A DNA stretch of 64,000 bases from Desulfobacula sp964636495 (GTDB lineage: Bacteria; Desulfobacterota; Desulfobacteria; Desulfobacterales; Desulfobacteraceae): the NCBI GenBank assembly GCA_964636495.1, contig CAZWSL010000004.1, positions 1-64,000 of the forward strand, read 5' to 3'. How positions within the stretch are numbered: the first letter of the stretch is position 1; every line of letters begins with the position of its first letter. The notes beneath the pieces are model-generated. The model had not been told where the DNA came from, made no database searches, and was given only the letters and a program-made list of their open reading frames with translations. A program made the translations under genes and the position numbers. Shown here piece after piece: positions 34,677-44,060 of this stretch.

Positions 34677-36203
34677 ATGTTTACCATATCTTTATATATT
34701 GCATCAGCGCTTTCACTGGCAGGGATTTTATTCCAAATTTTTAAACTGCAGAAAACCGGTTCAGCAGGATTAAAACTCCACACGGTAAAATCCAATCTTG
34801 CTCCTGCATTTTTTAACACGCTTTTTCAGACAAAACTGTTCAAAGCTTCCAGGGTAAGGTGGTGTATTCACTTCCTTGTTTTTTCAGGCTTTATATTTTT
34901 ACTCTTTTTCCACGCTCTGGATGAACTGGTTTCAAACCGGATTTTCAGCTATTATCAACCCACTGTAGATCCTTATCAATTTTTGAGAAACTTTGCAGGA
35001 TTTCTTGTAGGAACAGGCTGTCTTGGCTTTTTAATTAAAAAATTCCATATCAGAAAAAATAACCCGAGGCTGAAATCAGGATATAATAATCTGTTTTCCA
35101 TCTTTTTAACTCTTTTGGTAATCCTTTCAGGATTCATGCTCGAAACGAGCAAGATCATTTCAGAACCTGTTTTTATGGAAATGGTTGAAGATTATGCCGG
35201 TATTGATGAAGATTCAGGACTTGATGAGCTTAAAATCTACTGGGAAAAACATTACAATGTTGTGTTTGATCAACTGTCTTACACCATGGAAAATGCAGTT
35301 GAAGAGGGTGAAATTATTAACGAAGATTACTGCCTTGACTGCCATTCAAAAATATCAAGCGCTTTTGTATCCCATCTTTTATCAAGGAGTTTAAAAAAGA
35401 GCGGCTCTCTTTTAAACCAGTATCGTGCAGACAGAATTTTTTACCATGTTCATTACCTGCTCTGCTTTCTCATGCTTATATCTCTTCCTTTTTCAAGATT
35501 TTTCCATATTCTTTTAATCCCTTTTGCAAGCATGAATCAAAAGGCTGATATAGAGGATCATCAAAAACTGAAAGTTGAATTCAACCCTGTTACCCTGGGA
35601 GCCTGTACAGACTGCAGGTTCTGTTCCGACGTATGCAGTGTATATCCAAACTATGCTGTAACGAACAATATCAGAGTGCTGCCCCATCATAAAATTGAGG
35701 CCTTTAAAAATATAATAACAGGAAAACATCTCCATAAAGATGAGATGATCAGATTAAAAAACGCCAATGAAGCGTGTACACAATGTAATAACTGTACGGA
35801 CATATGCCCTTCAAATATTGATCTGCAGAGTTTATGGGTAAAACTTTCAGATCTTTTATGTAAACCTGCTTCTGGAAAAACAGATCTCCCTTCTGACTTT
35901 CAGCTTACCCGTGAGCATGATATCTCGTACAGCAGAACCTCTTTTAAAAATTGTGCCCAGTGTACCATCTGCACAAATGTATGCCCTGTTGTCTTATACA
36001 GCTCAAAAGATGAAAATGATATGACTCCCCAGCAGGTAATGAACCTGTTACGGCTTGGAAGAAAACAGATGGCAGCAGCAACCTTGATGGTTAACAACTG
36101 CCTGACATGTTATTCCTGCCAGGAGAACTGTCCCAGTGAAATAAGGGTGACCGATATTATAACAGAACTAAGAGAGGCATCTGCCAAGGCTGGTCAATCA
36201 TGA
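34677..36203 (+). CDS. Membrane Fe-S electron-transfer protein (HdrC/NarI-like), GlpC substitute
   Basis: The 508-residue protein joins a membrane part and an Fe-S part. Residues 1-285 hold about five to six hydrophobic segments, with His residues that could bind haem b as in NarI/DsrM-like proteins. A CxxCH motif (YCLDCHS, Cys219-His223) lies in the loop before the last helix pair and should bind a c-type haem. Residues 310-485 have four cysteine clusters: CTDCRFCSDVC, CTQCNNCTDIC, CAQCTICTNVC and CLTCYSCQENC. These would hold 4Fe-4S clusters. It would carry electrons from GlpAB to the quinone pool or a periplasmic carrier. It overlaps the next gene by 4 bp. Confidence 0.82.
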   Translation: MFTISLYIASALSLAGILFQIFKLQKTGSAGLKLHTVKSNLAPAFFNTLFQTKLFKASRVRWCIHFLVFSGFIFLLFFHALDELVSNRIFSYYQPTVDPYQFLRNFAGFLVGTGCLGFLIKKFHIRKNNPRLKSGYNNLFSIFLTLLVILSGFMLETSKIISEPVFMEMVEDYAGIDEDSGLDELKIYWEKHYNVVFDQLSYTMENAVEEGEIINEDYCLDCHSKISSAFVSHLLSRSLKKSGSLLNQYRADRIFYHVHYLLCFLMLISLPFSRFFHILLIPFASMNQKADIEDHQKLKVEFNPVTLGACTDCRFCSDVCSVYPNYAVTNNIRVLPHHKIEAFKNIITGKHLHKDEMIRLKNANEACTQCNNCTDICPSNIDLQSLWVKLSDLLCKPASGKTDLPSDFQLTREHDISYSRTSFKNCAQCTICTNVCPVVLYSSKDENDMTPQQVMNLLRLGRKQMAAATLMVNNCLTCYSCQENCPSEIRVTDIITELREASAKAGQS

Positions 36204-36997
36204 AGCTTGCATATTTTCCCGGATGTAAAATAGATTTTCATTTAAAAGCGTATGATTTTTCCTTTAAATCCGTTATGGAAAAACTCTCTGTCCAACTGGT
36301 TGAACTGCCGTTTAACTGCTGCGGATATCCTGCAAGGGATAACGACTTTGAAACCTCCCTTTTCTCTTCTGTAAGAAATTTTGCCATAGCCGGAAAACAT
36401 GGCCTTGATATTATTACGCCCTGCAAATGCTGCTATGGACAACTGCAGTATGTATCCTGGCAGTGGAAAAGTGTGGATAAGCATCATCCGGGATTAAAAC
36501 AGAAATTCAATAACCTGCTGGCAAAGGAAAATCTTTTCTGGAACGGGAACATCAATATCAGACACCTTCTCTCCTTCTTATACCACGATATCGGCATCAA
36601 TGATCTGAAAAAGAGAATAAAACAGACACTTCCGGAAAAAAAAGTTGTTGCCCAGTACGGGTGTCATGCCCTGAGACCTTTCACTGTCACAGGATTTGAC
36701 AATCCCCATGCACCGCATATTTTTGAAGATCTTATCAATATAACCGGGTTGAGAAGTGTGGAGTGGACAAAAAGTACAGAATGCTGTGGAAACCCGATTT
36801 TAAAAAACAATAAAAAACTCTCTTTAAAAATTCTTGATTCCAAACTCGATGCTGCAATAGATGCTGGAGCAGATTATATATGTACGGCTTGCACCCACTG
36901 CCAGATGCAGTATAATGACATATCATTTGAGAAAAGAATGGAACAGCACACCCTTGTTTCCACTCCGTTCACCCGGATTCTTGATAGAGTTCTCTGA
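36200..36997 (+). CDS. HdrB-like protein with two CCG domains
   Basis: The 265-residue soluble protein has two CCG units. The first is FPGC (8), NCCGYP (39-44) and CKCC. The second is YGCH, ECCGNP and CTACTHC. This is the pattern that binds the non-cubane 4Fe-4S cluster of HdrB and the C-terminal part of GlpC. With the preceding membrane protein it rebuilds a split GlpC/HdrCB module. The ATGA overlap with that gene implies coupled translation. Its substrate could be menaquinone or a disulfide. Confidence 0.85.
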   Translation: MKLAYFPGCKIDFHLKAYDFSFKSVMEKLSVQLVELPFNCCGYPARDNDFETSLFSSVRNFAIAGKHGLDIITPCKCCYGQLQYVSWQWKSVDKHHPGLKQKFNNLLAKENLFWNGNINIRHLLSFLYHDIGINDLKKRIKQTLPEKKVVAQYGCHALRPFTVTGFDNPHAPHIFEDLINITGLRSVEWTKSTECCGNPILKNNKKLSLKILDSKLDAAIDAGADYICTACTHCQMQYNDISFEKRMEQHTLVSTPFTRILDRVL

Positions 36998-37301
36998 TTT
37001 TATCTGCCGGCCATTCAAAAACGGCAAATAGTTACAGCCCCGGTATATTATATCCTGCTGCAGTATGTCTCCTGCTGAGAATGACTAAAGAAGATGGCTA
37101 AAAGCGTCTGTTGAATATGACATGATCATCTTCCGGCAATAAGTGGACATGGTGTGTGATCTCTCTTGACTCGGACTGACTATTTGTGGTTCATATGCTA
37201 AGAGGATAACGTAACTCAGAGGAGCTGAAAAAGAACATCAAATACTAAAAAGCCTGTCAGATTTCTTACATAAGTGAAAAACAGGTAAAAAAAAGGAATG
37301 C
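36998..37301. other. Intergenic stretch, 304 bp
   Basis: A weak stem (TGCCG/CGGCA, 12-base loop) just after the Glp unit may end its transcript. I see no gene. AAAAAAAAGGAAT before phnX holds its ribosome-binding site. Confidence 0.35.
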
Positions 37302-38156
37302 ATGACAATGTTTATCAAAAATAAATTATATACCGGACCGGTACAGTCCATTGTGCTGGACTGGGCAGGAACAACTGTTGATCACGGGTGTATGGGACCT
37401 GCTGCGGTATTTGTGGATGTATTTGCAGAACAGGGTGTGAAAGTAACGGTTAAAGATGCCAGACAATTTATGGGCCTTGCCAAAAAAGATCATATCCGGG
37501 AAATGTGTAAACTGTCCGCCATTGCATCAGCCTGGGAAAAAAAACATGGCGCTTTTCCGGATGGAAAAGATGTGGACACGCTTTATGAGCGAACCACTTC
37601 TTTGATGGTCAATACCATCAAAAACCACAGTGACCCCATCGACGGTGTCATTGAAACCATTGATAAACTTCGGGACATGGATATTAAGATTGGATCTTCA
37701 ACCGGATACGTGAGAGAAATGATGGATGTACTGGTTCCCATTGCCAGAGAAAAAGGATACCATCCGGATGCTGTTGTGTGCTCGTCTGATGTGCCGCAGG
37801 GACGTCCTTACCCGTGGATGTGTTACCTGAATGCCATCAAACTGCAGACCTATCCCATGGAAAGCATGGTAAAAATCGGAGATACGGTTAAAGATATTGA
37901 AGAAGGCCTGAACGCCGGCATGTGGACCGTCGGTATCACCCGGACCGGAAACGAGCTCGGCCTGACCAGGACAGAAACAGACGTCCTTGATCCCCATGAG
38001 CTGTTAAAACGACTGGAAGATGTCAGGACACGCTTTAAAAAGGCCGGAGCCCACTATGTACTGGAGCAGACAGCTGATGTTCTGCCGGTGATCCAGGAGA
38101 TCAATAACCGCCTCCGGTCCGGAGATCTGCCATTTATCCGGAAGTCTGCCATTTAG
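37302..38156 (+). CDS. phnX: Phosphonoacetaldehyde hydrolase (phosphonatase)
   Basis: The 284-residue HAD enzyme cleaves phosphonoacetaldehyde to acetaldehyde and phosphate. The nucleophile motif is VLDWAGTTVDHG (first Asp about residue 19). The Schiff-base lysine lies in MGLAKKDHIREM (about 57), and motif IV is GDTVKDIEEGLNAG. Length and motifs match PhnX. The usual partner PhnW (2-aminoethylphosphonate transaminase) is not in the window. Base composition is higher in GC than the neighbours, which hints at separate acquisition. Confidence 0.92.
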   Translation: MTMFIKNKLYTGPVQSIVLDWAGTTVDHGCMGPAAVFVDVFAEQGVKVTVKDARQFMGLAKKDHIREMCKLSAIASAWEKKHGAFPDGKDVDTLYERTTSLMVNTIKNHSDPIDGVIETIDKLRDMDIKIGSSTGYVREMMDVLVPIAREKGYHPDAVVCSSDVPQGRPYPWMCYLNAIKLQTYPMESMVKIGDTVKDIEEGLNAGMWTVGITRTGNELGLTRTETDVLDPHELLKRLEDVRTRFKKAGAHYVLEQTADVLPVIQEINNRLRSGDLPFIRKSAI

Positions 38157-38412
38157 AAGACAGCACATGTGATTCTGGACCAATTGCCTGATCCATCACT
38201 TAACTTCTCTCTATGCAGTAAATCCCTGTTAAAGTGAATAGCTGCCCTGCAAAAACATCCCGGATCTGAGGTTCTCTGTCTGAAATCCGGACATATTGAT
38301 AAAAACCAAAAGGAGATGACAGAATCGGACCGTTCCCATGATTTTGATTCTGCTTTATTTTATATGATATAAAGTGTATCATTTTAAATCAAATTCAGCC
38401 TGGAGTATTTTA

Positions 38413-39159
38413 ATGAATATTATATTTATCGGGACAGGTGAAGCGTGTGACAGAACAAGAGCAAACACTTCTGTTCTGATTGAAAACAGATACAACTCTG
38501 TTCTGCTTGATTGCGGTTTTTCTGCAGCATCGGCATATTTTCTGCACGAATCTGACCATAAACCCCTTGATGCCGTGTGGATATCCCACCTGCACGGCGA
38601 CCACTATTTTGGACTGCCCCAGCTAATTTTACACCTTTTTCAGCAGAAACGGAAAAAAAACCTCTATCTCCTCAGTGGCTGCCCTGTTGAAAAGAGAATA
38701 AAACAGGCAGTAAATCTCGCCTACCCCTCTCTGCTGTCAAAGCTTGGCTTTGAACTCTCTTTTCAGATTGTTGAAAAAGAAAAACCCGTGATAATAGATG
38801 AAATATGCTGGCGTGCTGCAGAAAATGTACACTCAATAGAAAACTTCTCTGTTCTCCTGGAGAGTGAAGAGAAAAAAATTTATTACAGCGGCGATGGAAA
38901 AAGCAGCATTCATTCCGAAAAGTTGATGAAAGGTGCAGATCTTATCATACATGAGGCATTCAGTCTGGAAAACAGGTTTCAGGACCACGGATCTGTTGCA
39001 GAATGCATTGAGCTGTACAGGAGAAACAGGTGCAGAAAGATGGGACTTGTTCATCTCTGTCAGGAAGCGCGGGAACAGCAGAAATCTGCAGAAAAAATGG
39101 TGGAAAAATACAGCTCTGGTATATTTTTTCCTGAAGATGGACACAAGCTTTTCCTTTAA
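38413..39159 (+). CDS. Metallo-beta-lactamase-fold hydrolase, RNase Z-like
   Basis: The 248-residue protein has the metal motif SHLHGDHYFG (HxHxDH, near residues 58-67), IIHEAF and the final GHKLFL typical of RNase Z/ElaC-like folds. It lacks the long exosite arm of tRNase Z, so it may act on other phosphodiesters or esters. I place the start at ATG 38413, because TGGAG lies 7 bp before it. The frame is open from 38374, but without a ribosome-binding site. It stands between phnX and the glutaredoxin-like gene on the same strand. Confidence 0.78.
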   Translation: MNIIFIGTGEACDRTRANTSVLIENRYNSVLLDCGFSAASAYFLHESDHKPLDAVWISHLHGDHYFGLPQLILHLFQQKRKKNLYLLSGCPVEKRIKQAVNLAYPSLLSKLGFELSFQIVEKEKPVIIDEICWRAAENVHSIENFSVLLESEEKKIYYSGDGKSSIHSEKLMKGADLIIHEAFSLENRFQDHGSVAECIELYRRNRCRKMGLVHLCQEAREQQKSAEKMVEKYSSGIFFPEDGHKLFL

Positions 39160-39335
39160 TAGAGACTGACCGCCTTTTTGACAATATTGAACATGGATGA
39201 TCTGACTATAATAAAAATGGCGGAATCTCTCCAGGTTAATACAGGCTGATACAGAGAGTTTCCGGTTCATCTGTTAAGTAAAAAATGGAGGAGATGGGAA
39301 CCGAAAAGGAAAATCTAAACAAAAAAGGAGTTATC

Positions 39336-39599
39336 GTGTTGAAAGTATATGCTGCCAAATGGTGTCCACACTGTACAAAAGCCGTAACCTACTTTAAAAA
39401 AAACAATATTGAATTTGAATATATTGACATTGAAAAACAGCCTGAAAACATTGTTCGAAAAATTATTAATGTAAACGGAGGGGATGACTGGGTTGTTCCA
39501 ACCCTTGAATTCAATGGAAAATGGCGGGAAGGTAAAATCTATAATGAAATAGAGCTGAAAGCTGATCTGGCAGAAATGGGTATTGCCGTTCCCGATTAG
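39336..39599 (+). CDS. Glutaredoxin-like protein
   Basis: This is an 87-residue thioredoxin-fold protein with the active site WCPHC (about residues 9-13). Other typical features are EYIDIEKQPE and the cis-Pro phrase WVVPTLEF. It would reduce disulfides or mixed disulfides in the cytoplasm. I prefer GTG 39336, as GGAG lies five bases before it and the glutaredoxin fold begins there. The open frame starts 51 bp earlier. The CPHC site is less common than CPYC. Confidence 0.78.
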   Translation: MLKVYAAKWCPHCTKAVTYFKKNNIEFEYIDIEKQPENIVRKIINVNGGDDWVVPTLEFNGKWREGKIYNEIELKADLAEMGIAVPD

Positions 39600-39864
39600 A
39601 ACTGCAAGGAGAGAATGCTGTGGTCTTCAGCCCGGACATTTAATGGATTGATTTTAATTCAGCCCGTATACTTTACAGAGCGAGTCTGACACTCTCGTCT
39701 ATCCGTTTGTATGCCACTGGAAGATAAAAATAAGATTTTCAGCCGCACAAATTATTGATACGGCAGAAAATCCCTGGATTCAAAATCTAATTGTTGACTG
39801 CAATCAACTAAATATCGTATTATCCCTCAAATTTTAATTAATTCAAAATAAGGAGTCGTTAAAA

Positions 39865-41022
39865 ATGAAAACAAGGTTGCTGTTATTATTAATCTGTTCC
39901 ATCTTTCTTGTGGGATTAGCCAATGCCGGCTTTGCAGCAGATAAAAAACTGAAGGCAGGATTTATTTATGTGGGTCCGGTTGGTGATTATGGATGGTCCC
40001 ATGCCCACGACATGGGCAAAAAATTTGCAGAAGAGAAACTGCCATGGCTTGAAACCATTATTGTAGAATCTGTTGGAGAAGCAGACAGTGCAAGAATTAT
40101 TGACAGGCTTATCCAGAAACAGAAATGTGATGTTGTTTTCACCACAAGCTTTGGATACATGGATGATACCGTTAAAGCGGGACAGAGATATCCTGACAAG
40201 AAGTTCATGCACTGTTCAGGATTTAAACGCTCAAAAAACGTTGGAACCTATTTTGGTGATCTCTACCAGATGTACTATTTAAATGGATTAATGGCTGGTG
40301 CCCTGACCAAAACCAATAAAATAGGTTATGTGGCAGCCTTCCCGATTCCTGAACTTATCCGCCATATTAATGCATACGCCCTTGGCATCAAAGCGGCAAA
40401 TCCGGAAGCCACACTTGATGTAAAATGGATATATGCATGGTACGGACCTGACAAGGCTAAAGAAGCTGCTGAAGCTTTGATTGCAGAAGGCTGTGATACC
40501 CTTGCTTTTACTGAAGATACGCCTGCAGTAATTGAAGTGGGACAAAGTCACAGTGAAAAAGGCAAACAAATCTATACCTTCAGCCATTACTCTGCCATGC
40601 AGCCCTATGGAGTAGACTCTGTTGTATCAGGACAGCTCATGGACTGGGGTGGAATATATGTGAAAATTCTTGAAAGCATCTATAATGGAACATGGACAAA
40701 TGAAGATATCTGGTGGCTTGCAAAGGAAAAAGCTGCTCTCCTTGGCGGAAGCCATACGGAAGTGATCAATCCTAAATTTGTTGATGACTTGAAAAATGCC
40801 GTAATCGATACCAAGGAATTTGGCAAAATGTCTGCATATAAGCTTGTAATGATGAGATATTCTCAGATGAAACAGGGTGTTGATGTATTTGAACCCTTTA
40901 CAGGACCTATTAAAGACAATAAAGGCAATCTGCAGATAAAAGCTGGTGAAAAAGCTTCAAAACAGGATCTCCTGAGCATTATGTACTATGTGGATAATGT
41001 TAAGGGAAACATTCCTAAATAG
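39865..41022 (+). CDS. BMP/PnrA family ABC transporter substrate-binding protein (locus 1)
   Basis: The 385-residue exported protein has a signal peptide ending in NAGFAA near residue 25. The fold is the periplasmic-binding type of the basic membrane protein family (FIYVGPVGDYGWSHAHD near 33), whose known members bind nucleosides such as purines. It lacks a lipobox, so it is soluble in the periplasm. AAGGAGTCG precedes the ATG. It is the first gene of a BMP-type ABC locus. It is more distant from PnrA than the locus 2 protein, so its substrate may differ. Confidence 0.85.
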   Translation: MKTRLLLLLICSIFLVGLANAGFAADKKLKAGFIYVGPVGDYGWSHAHDMGKKFAEEKLPWLETIIVESVGEADSARIIDRLIQKQKCDVVFTTSFGYMDDTVKAGQRYPDKKFMHCSGFKRSKNVGTYFGDLYQMYYLNGLMAGALTKTNKIGYVAAFPIPELIRHINAYALGIKAANPEATLDVKWIYAWYGPDKAKEAAEALIAEGCDTLAFTEDTPAVIEVGQSHSEKGKQIYTFSHYSAMQPYGVDSVVSGQLMDWGGIYVKILESIYNGTWTNEDIWWLAKEKAALLGGSHTEVINPKFVDDLKNAVIDTKEFGKMSAYKLVMMRYSQMKQGVDVFEPFTGPIKDNKGNLQIKAGEKASKQDLLSIMYYVDNVKGNIPK

Positions 41023-41150
41023 AACAGAGCAATGAGGAACAGGTATGAGCAGTGGGATATGAAAAGGATATAGTTTGAAACAGGCTGTTTTCCAGAACAG
41101 AAGGCAGTAGTAAAACTGACATCTCAGATCTCACAGCTCACACTTGAATC

Positions 41151-42692
41151 ATGATAAAAAAAATTAAAACCCTTGAAATGAAAAAGATCTCAAAGTCATT
41201 TCATGGTATTTTTGCAAATAAAAATATTGATCTGAAGATCGAGTCAGGTGAAATTGTCGGACTTCTTGGGGAGAACGGGGCTGGCAAAACCACCCTGATG
41301 AATATTTTATGCGGCCTTTACAAACCTGACTCAGGCCGGATCAGAATCAACAATAAAGATATTCAGATCAGAAATCCTGTTGAATCCATCAACCTTGGAA
41401 TCGGAATGGTTCACCAGCATTTCATGCTTGTACAGAATCACTCTGTGATTGAAAACATTGCATTAGGATATAAGGACACTCCGTTTTTTTTTCCTAAGAT
41501 CAAGATCAGGGACAGAATTGAGCAATTTTCAAAAGAGTTTGATTTTAACATAGACCCTGATAAAAAAGTGTGGCAGCTTTCAGCTGGGGAACAGCAGAGA
41601 GTGGAAATAATTAAAGCACTTTTAAATGGCGCAGACCTTCTCATTTTTGATGAACCCACATCCGTTTTAACTCCTGAAGAGATAAGTGAACTCATTGATA
41701 TTTTAAGGCAGATGAAAGCCAGCGGTCACATGATTATCTTCATCTCACACAAACTTGATGAAATCATGGATATCTGTGACAGGGTCGTTGTCCTGCAGAA
41801 GGGCATGATTGTAGGAGGTGCTGACACAAAAGATACAGATAAAAAATCCCTTGCAAGGATGATGGTAGGCCGTGATATTGTTTTTAATATTGATAAAGAC
41901 AAAATACCAAGGGGGAAAAAAATTTTATCTGTGGAAGGTATAAAGGTAAAAGGAGACAAAGGGCTTGACGCTGTCAGAAATATATCATTTGAGCTTTTTG
42001 AAAATGAGATACTCGGTGTTGCAGGAGTTTCAGGCAATGGACAGCGGGAGCTTGCAGAGGCAATAACAGGAATAAGGCATATTGAGTCGGGAAAAATCAA
42101 AATTAATGGAGAGAATATAACCAACAAATCTCCCAGGCATATCTATGATACAGGTGTTTCCCATGTTCCTGAAGAGAGAATACGATTTGGAATAGCCCCG
42201 GGCCTGTTCCTGTATGACAATGCCATTTTAAAACAGCACCACCTGCAGAAATTTTCCAGGAGGTGGTTCCTGAAATACGGAAGAATAAAAGATCACACAA
42301 ATAATATAGTCAGGGACTATAACATTTCCACTCACTCCATAAACAACCAGATCAGAAATTTATCAGGCGGCAATATCCAGAAGCTGATACTGGGAAGAGA
42401 GATAAGTGAACAGCCCCAGCTTCTTGTGGCATCACACCCGACATACGGCCTTGATGTCGGGGCAACACAATTTTTAAGAGAACACCTTCTGCAGTTGAGA
42501 AAACAGGGAAGTGGTGTTCTCCTGTTTTCAGAGGACCTTGAAGAGATCTTTGAACTGTGTGACAGAATAGCTGTTATTTTTGATGGTGAATTCATGGCTG
42601 TGCTTGATTCAGATGATAAAAACTTATCTGATATTGGATTGATGATGGCAGGCTCAAAAAAGATAGATACCCGAAACGACAGTGTCCAGTGA
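41151..42692 (+). CDS. Double-domain ABC ATPase of BMP-type transporter (locus 1)
   Basis: The 513-residue protein has two ABC domains. The first carries Walker A (GENGAGKTT near 42), the signature LSAGEQQRVEI and Walker B (LLIFDEPTSVLTPEE). The second has NLSGGNIQKLILGRE and the altered Walker B VASHPTYGLDVG, in which the catalytic Glu is replaced, as is usual for the RbsA-like family. It energises the permease pair encoded at 42741 and 45437. It lies 128 bp after the binding protein gene. Confidence 0.9.
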   Translation: MIKKIKTLEMKKISKSFHGIFANKNIDLKIESGEIVGLLGENGAGKTTLMNILCGLYKPDSGRIRINNKDIQIRNPVESINLGIGMVHQHFMLVQNHSVIENIALGYKDTPFFFPKIKIRDRIEQFSKEFDFNIDPDKKVWQLSAGEQQRVEIIKALLNGADLLIFDEPTSVLTPEEISELIDILRQMKASGHMIIFISHKLDEIMDICDRVVVLQKGMIVGGADTKDTDKKSLARMMVGRDIVFNIDKDKIPRGKKILSVEGIKVKGDKGLDAVRNISFELFENEILGVAGVSGNGQRELAEAITGIRHIESGKIKINGENITNKSPRHIYDTGVSHVPEERIRFGIAPGLFLYDNAILKQHHLQKFSRRWFLKYGRIKDHTNNIVRDYNISTHSINNQIRNLSGGNIQKLILGREISEQPQLLVASHPTYGLDVGATQFLREHLLQLRKQGSGVLLFSEDLEEIFELCDRIAVIFDGEFMAVLDSDDKNLSDIGLMMAGSKKIDTRNDSVQ

Positions 42693-42740
42693 TATTTAGG
42701 ATAGAAATGAAAAACCAGTTTGTAAAAAATTTTCAGAAAA

Positions 42741-43817
42741 ATGATTAAAATTAGAACTGCAGACAGATATAATATTACACCGCTGAGATCATTTATAACC
42801 AATATCCTCTGTCTTGTTACAGCCCTTGCTGCCATCAGCATCCTGTTTCTCATTGTCGGCGTAAACCCCATATTTGCGATCAAAGAGATTTTTTCAGGGT
42901 CATTCGGCTCTCTGTATGGTATAAAAGAGACCATTACCAAGGCAATCCCTCTTATTCTGATTGGGGCGGGACTTACCCTTGCATTCAGAGCAAAATTCTG
43001 GAATATCGGTGCTGAGGGCCAGCTTCTGATGGGTGCCATCTGTGCCACCTGGACTGGACTTGCAATCGGAGACGGTTTATCTCCCTATATCATGGTTCCG
43101 CTTATTTTTCTCGCCGGTTTTATTGGCGGTGCCCTGTGGGGAATTATTCCTGCAATATTGAAGATAAAGTTTTCAATTAATGAAGTTATTTCAACATTAA
43201 TGCTCAACTATATCTGTGCGGAAATCCTCACCATGCTGATTGTGGGCCCCTGGAAAGGAAAACAGCGTTTTGGGTTTCCAGGGACAAACAACCTGCCCGA
43301 CTCAGCCATCCTTGGACTGATCCCGGGTTCAAGAATCCATTATGCAACACTGATTTTATCACTCTTATGTGCTGTTATTCTCTGTATCGTCATCTATAAG
43401 ACCCGCTTTGGATATGAAGCAAGGGTTGTCGGAGAAAACCCTGATGCAGGCAGATATGCAGGAATTAATTTTTTAAAGACAACTGTTATCCTGATGGCAG
43501 TCAGCGGTGGCCTCGCTGGATTTGCCGGTGTTGGTGAAATTGCAGGCATACATCACTATCTTGGATATCCGGCATCTGTCTCTTCAGGATATGGATTTAC
43601 TGCGATTATAGTGGCATGGCTTGCCAAACTGAACCCGCTGTATGCAATTGTTTCAGGCATTTTCTTTGCCGGAATTCTTGTAGGGGGTGATGCCATTCAA
43701 ATATCTCTTGGCCTGCCCGCAGCAACGGTTCAAATTGTCAACGGGACGCTGTTGATATTTCTAATTATGGGTGATTATTTTTTAAAAAATGAAATAAAAA
43801 TAGAAATTGGCAATTAA
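42741..43817 (+). CDS. BMP-type ABC permease A (locus 1)
   Basis: The 358-residue membrane protein has about nine hydrophobic segments. The family motif is FRAKFWNIGAEGQLLMGAI (around residue 75), and a second conserved stretch is GVGEIAGIHHYLGYPASVSSG. These mark the YufP/NupP-like permeases of nucleoside transporters. It pairs with the shorter permease at 45437. The two are unusually separated by a zinc-ribbon gene. Confidence 0.88.
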   Translation: MIKIRTADRYNITPLRSFITNILCLVTALAAISILFLIVGVNPIFAIKEIFSGSFGSLYGIKETITKAIPLILIGAGLTLAFRAKFWNIGAEGQLLMGAICATWTGLAIGDGLSPYIMVPLIFLAGFIGGALWGIIPAILKIKFSINEVISTLMLNYICAEILTMLIVGPWKGKQRFGFPGTNNLPDSAILGLIPGSRIHYATLILSLLCAVILCIVIYKTRFGYEARVVGENPDAGRYAGINFLKTTVILMAVSGGLAGFAGVGEIAGIHHYLGYPASVSSGYGFTAIIVAWLAKLNPLYAIVSGIFFAGILVGGDAIQISLGLPAATVQIVNGTLLIFLIMGDYFLKNEIKIEIGN

Positions 43818-43976
43818 ACACAGAGGAGATCGCTGTGGGAAATAACAGTGTGATTTTCCTTGAAATCCTTGAATGATTTGATAGAACAGGCAGGAATATA
43901 GTAAAGCGTATTCCTGACAGAGGTTCCGAAAAAATCAGATTCGGTTCCCAGATGTAGAACCAGAGATAATAAAAAA

Positions 43977-44060
43977 ATGACAGACATATTCTGCCAGGTG
44001 TGTGGTAATATAAACCTCAACAACTCAAATTTCTGCAATGGCTGCGGTAAAAGGTTATAA
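43977..44060 (+). CDS. 27-residue zinc-ribbon micro-protein
   Basis: A very short frame gives a product with two CxxC pairs: FCQVCGNIN, then FCNGCGKRL. This is a complete minimal zinc ribbon. It ends 23 bp inside the next gene in another frame, whose ATG lies in its codons. It may be a translated leader that couples to the next gene, a genuine micro-protein, or the front of a protein broken by a frameshift. AATAAAAAAATG provides no strong ribosome-binding site. Confidence 0.45.
   Translation: MTDIFCQVCGNINLNNSNFCNGCGKRL

Noticed and set aside
39176..39215. Promoter before the glutaredoxin-like gene (TTGACA and TATAAT)
   Set aside because: The boxes are good but about 23 bp apart, too far for a normal sigma-70 promoter.
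39600..39864. Purine riboswitch before BMP locus 1
   Set aside because: The leader lacks the conserved purine-aptamer core sequences; only a small hairpin is present.
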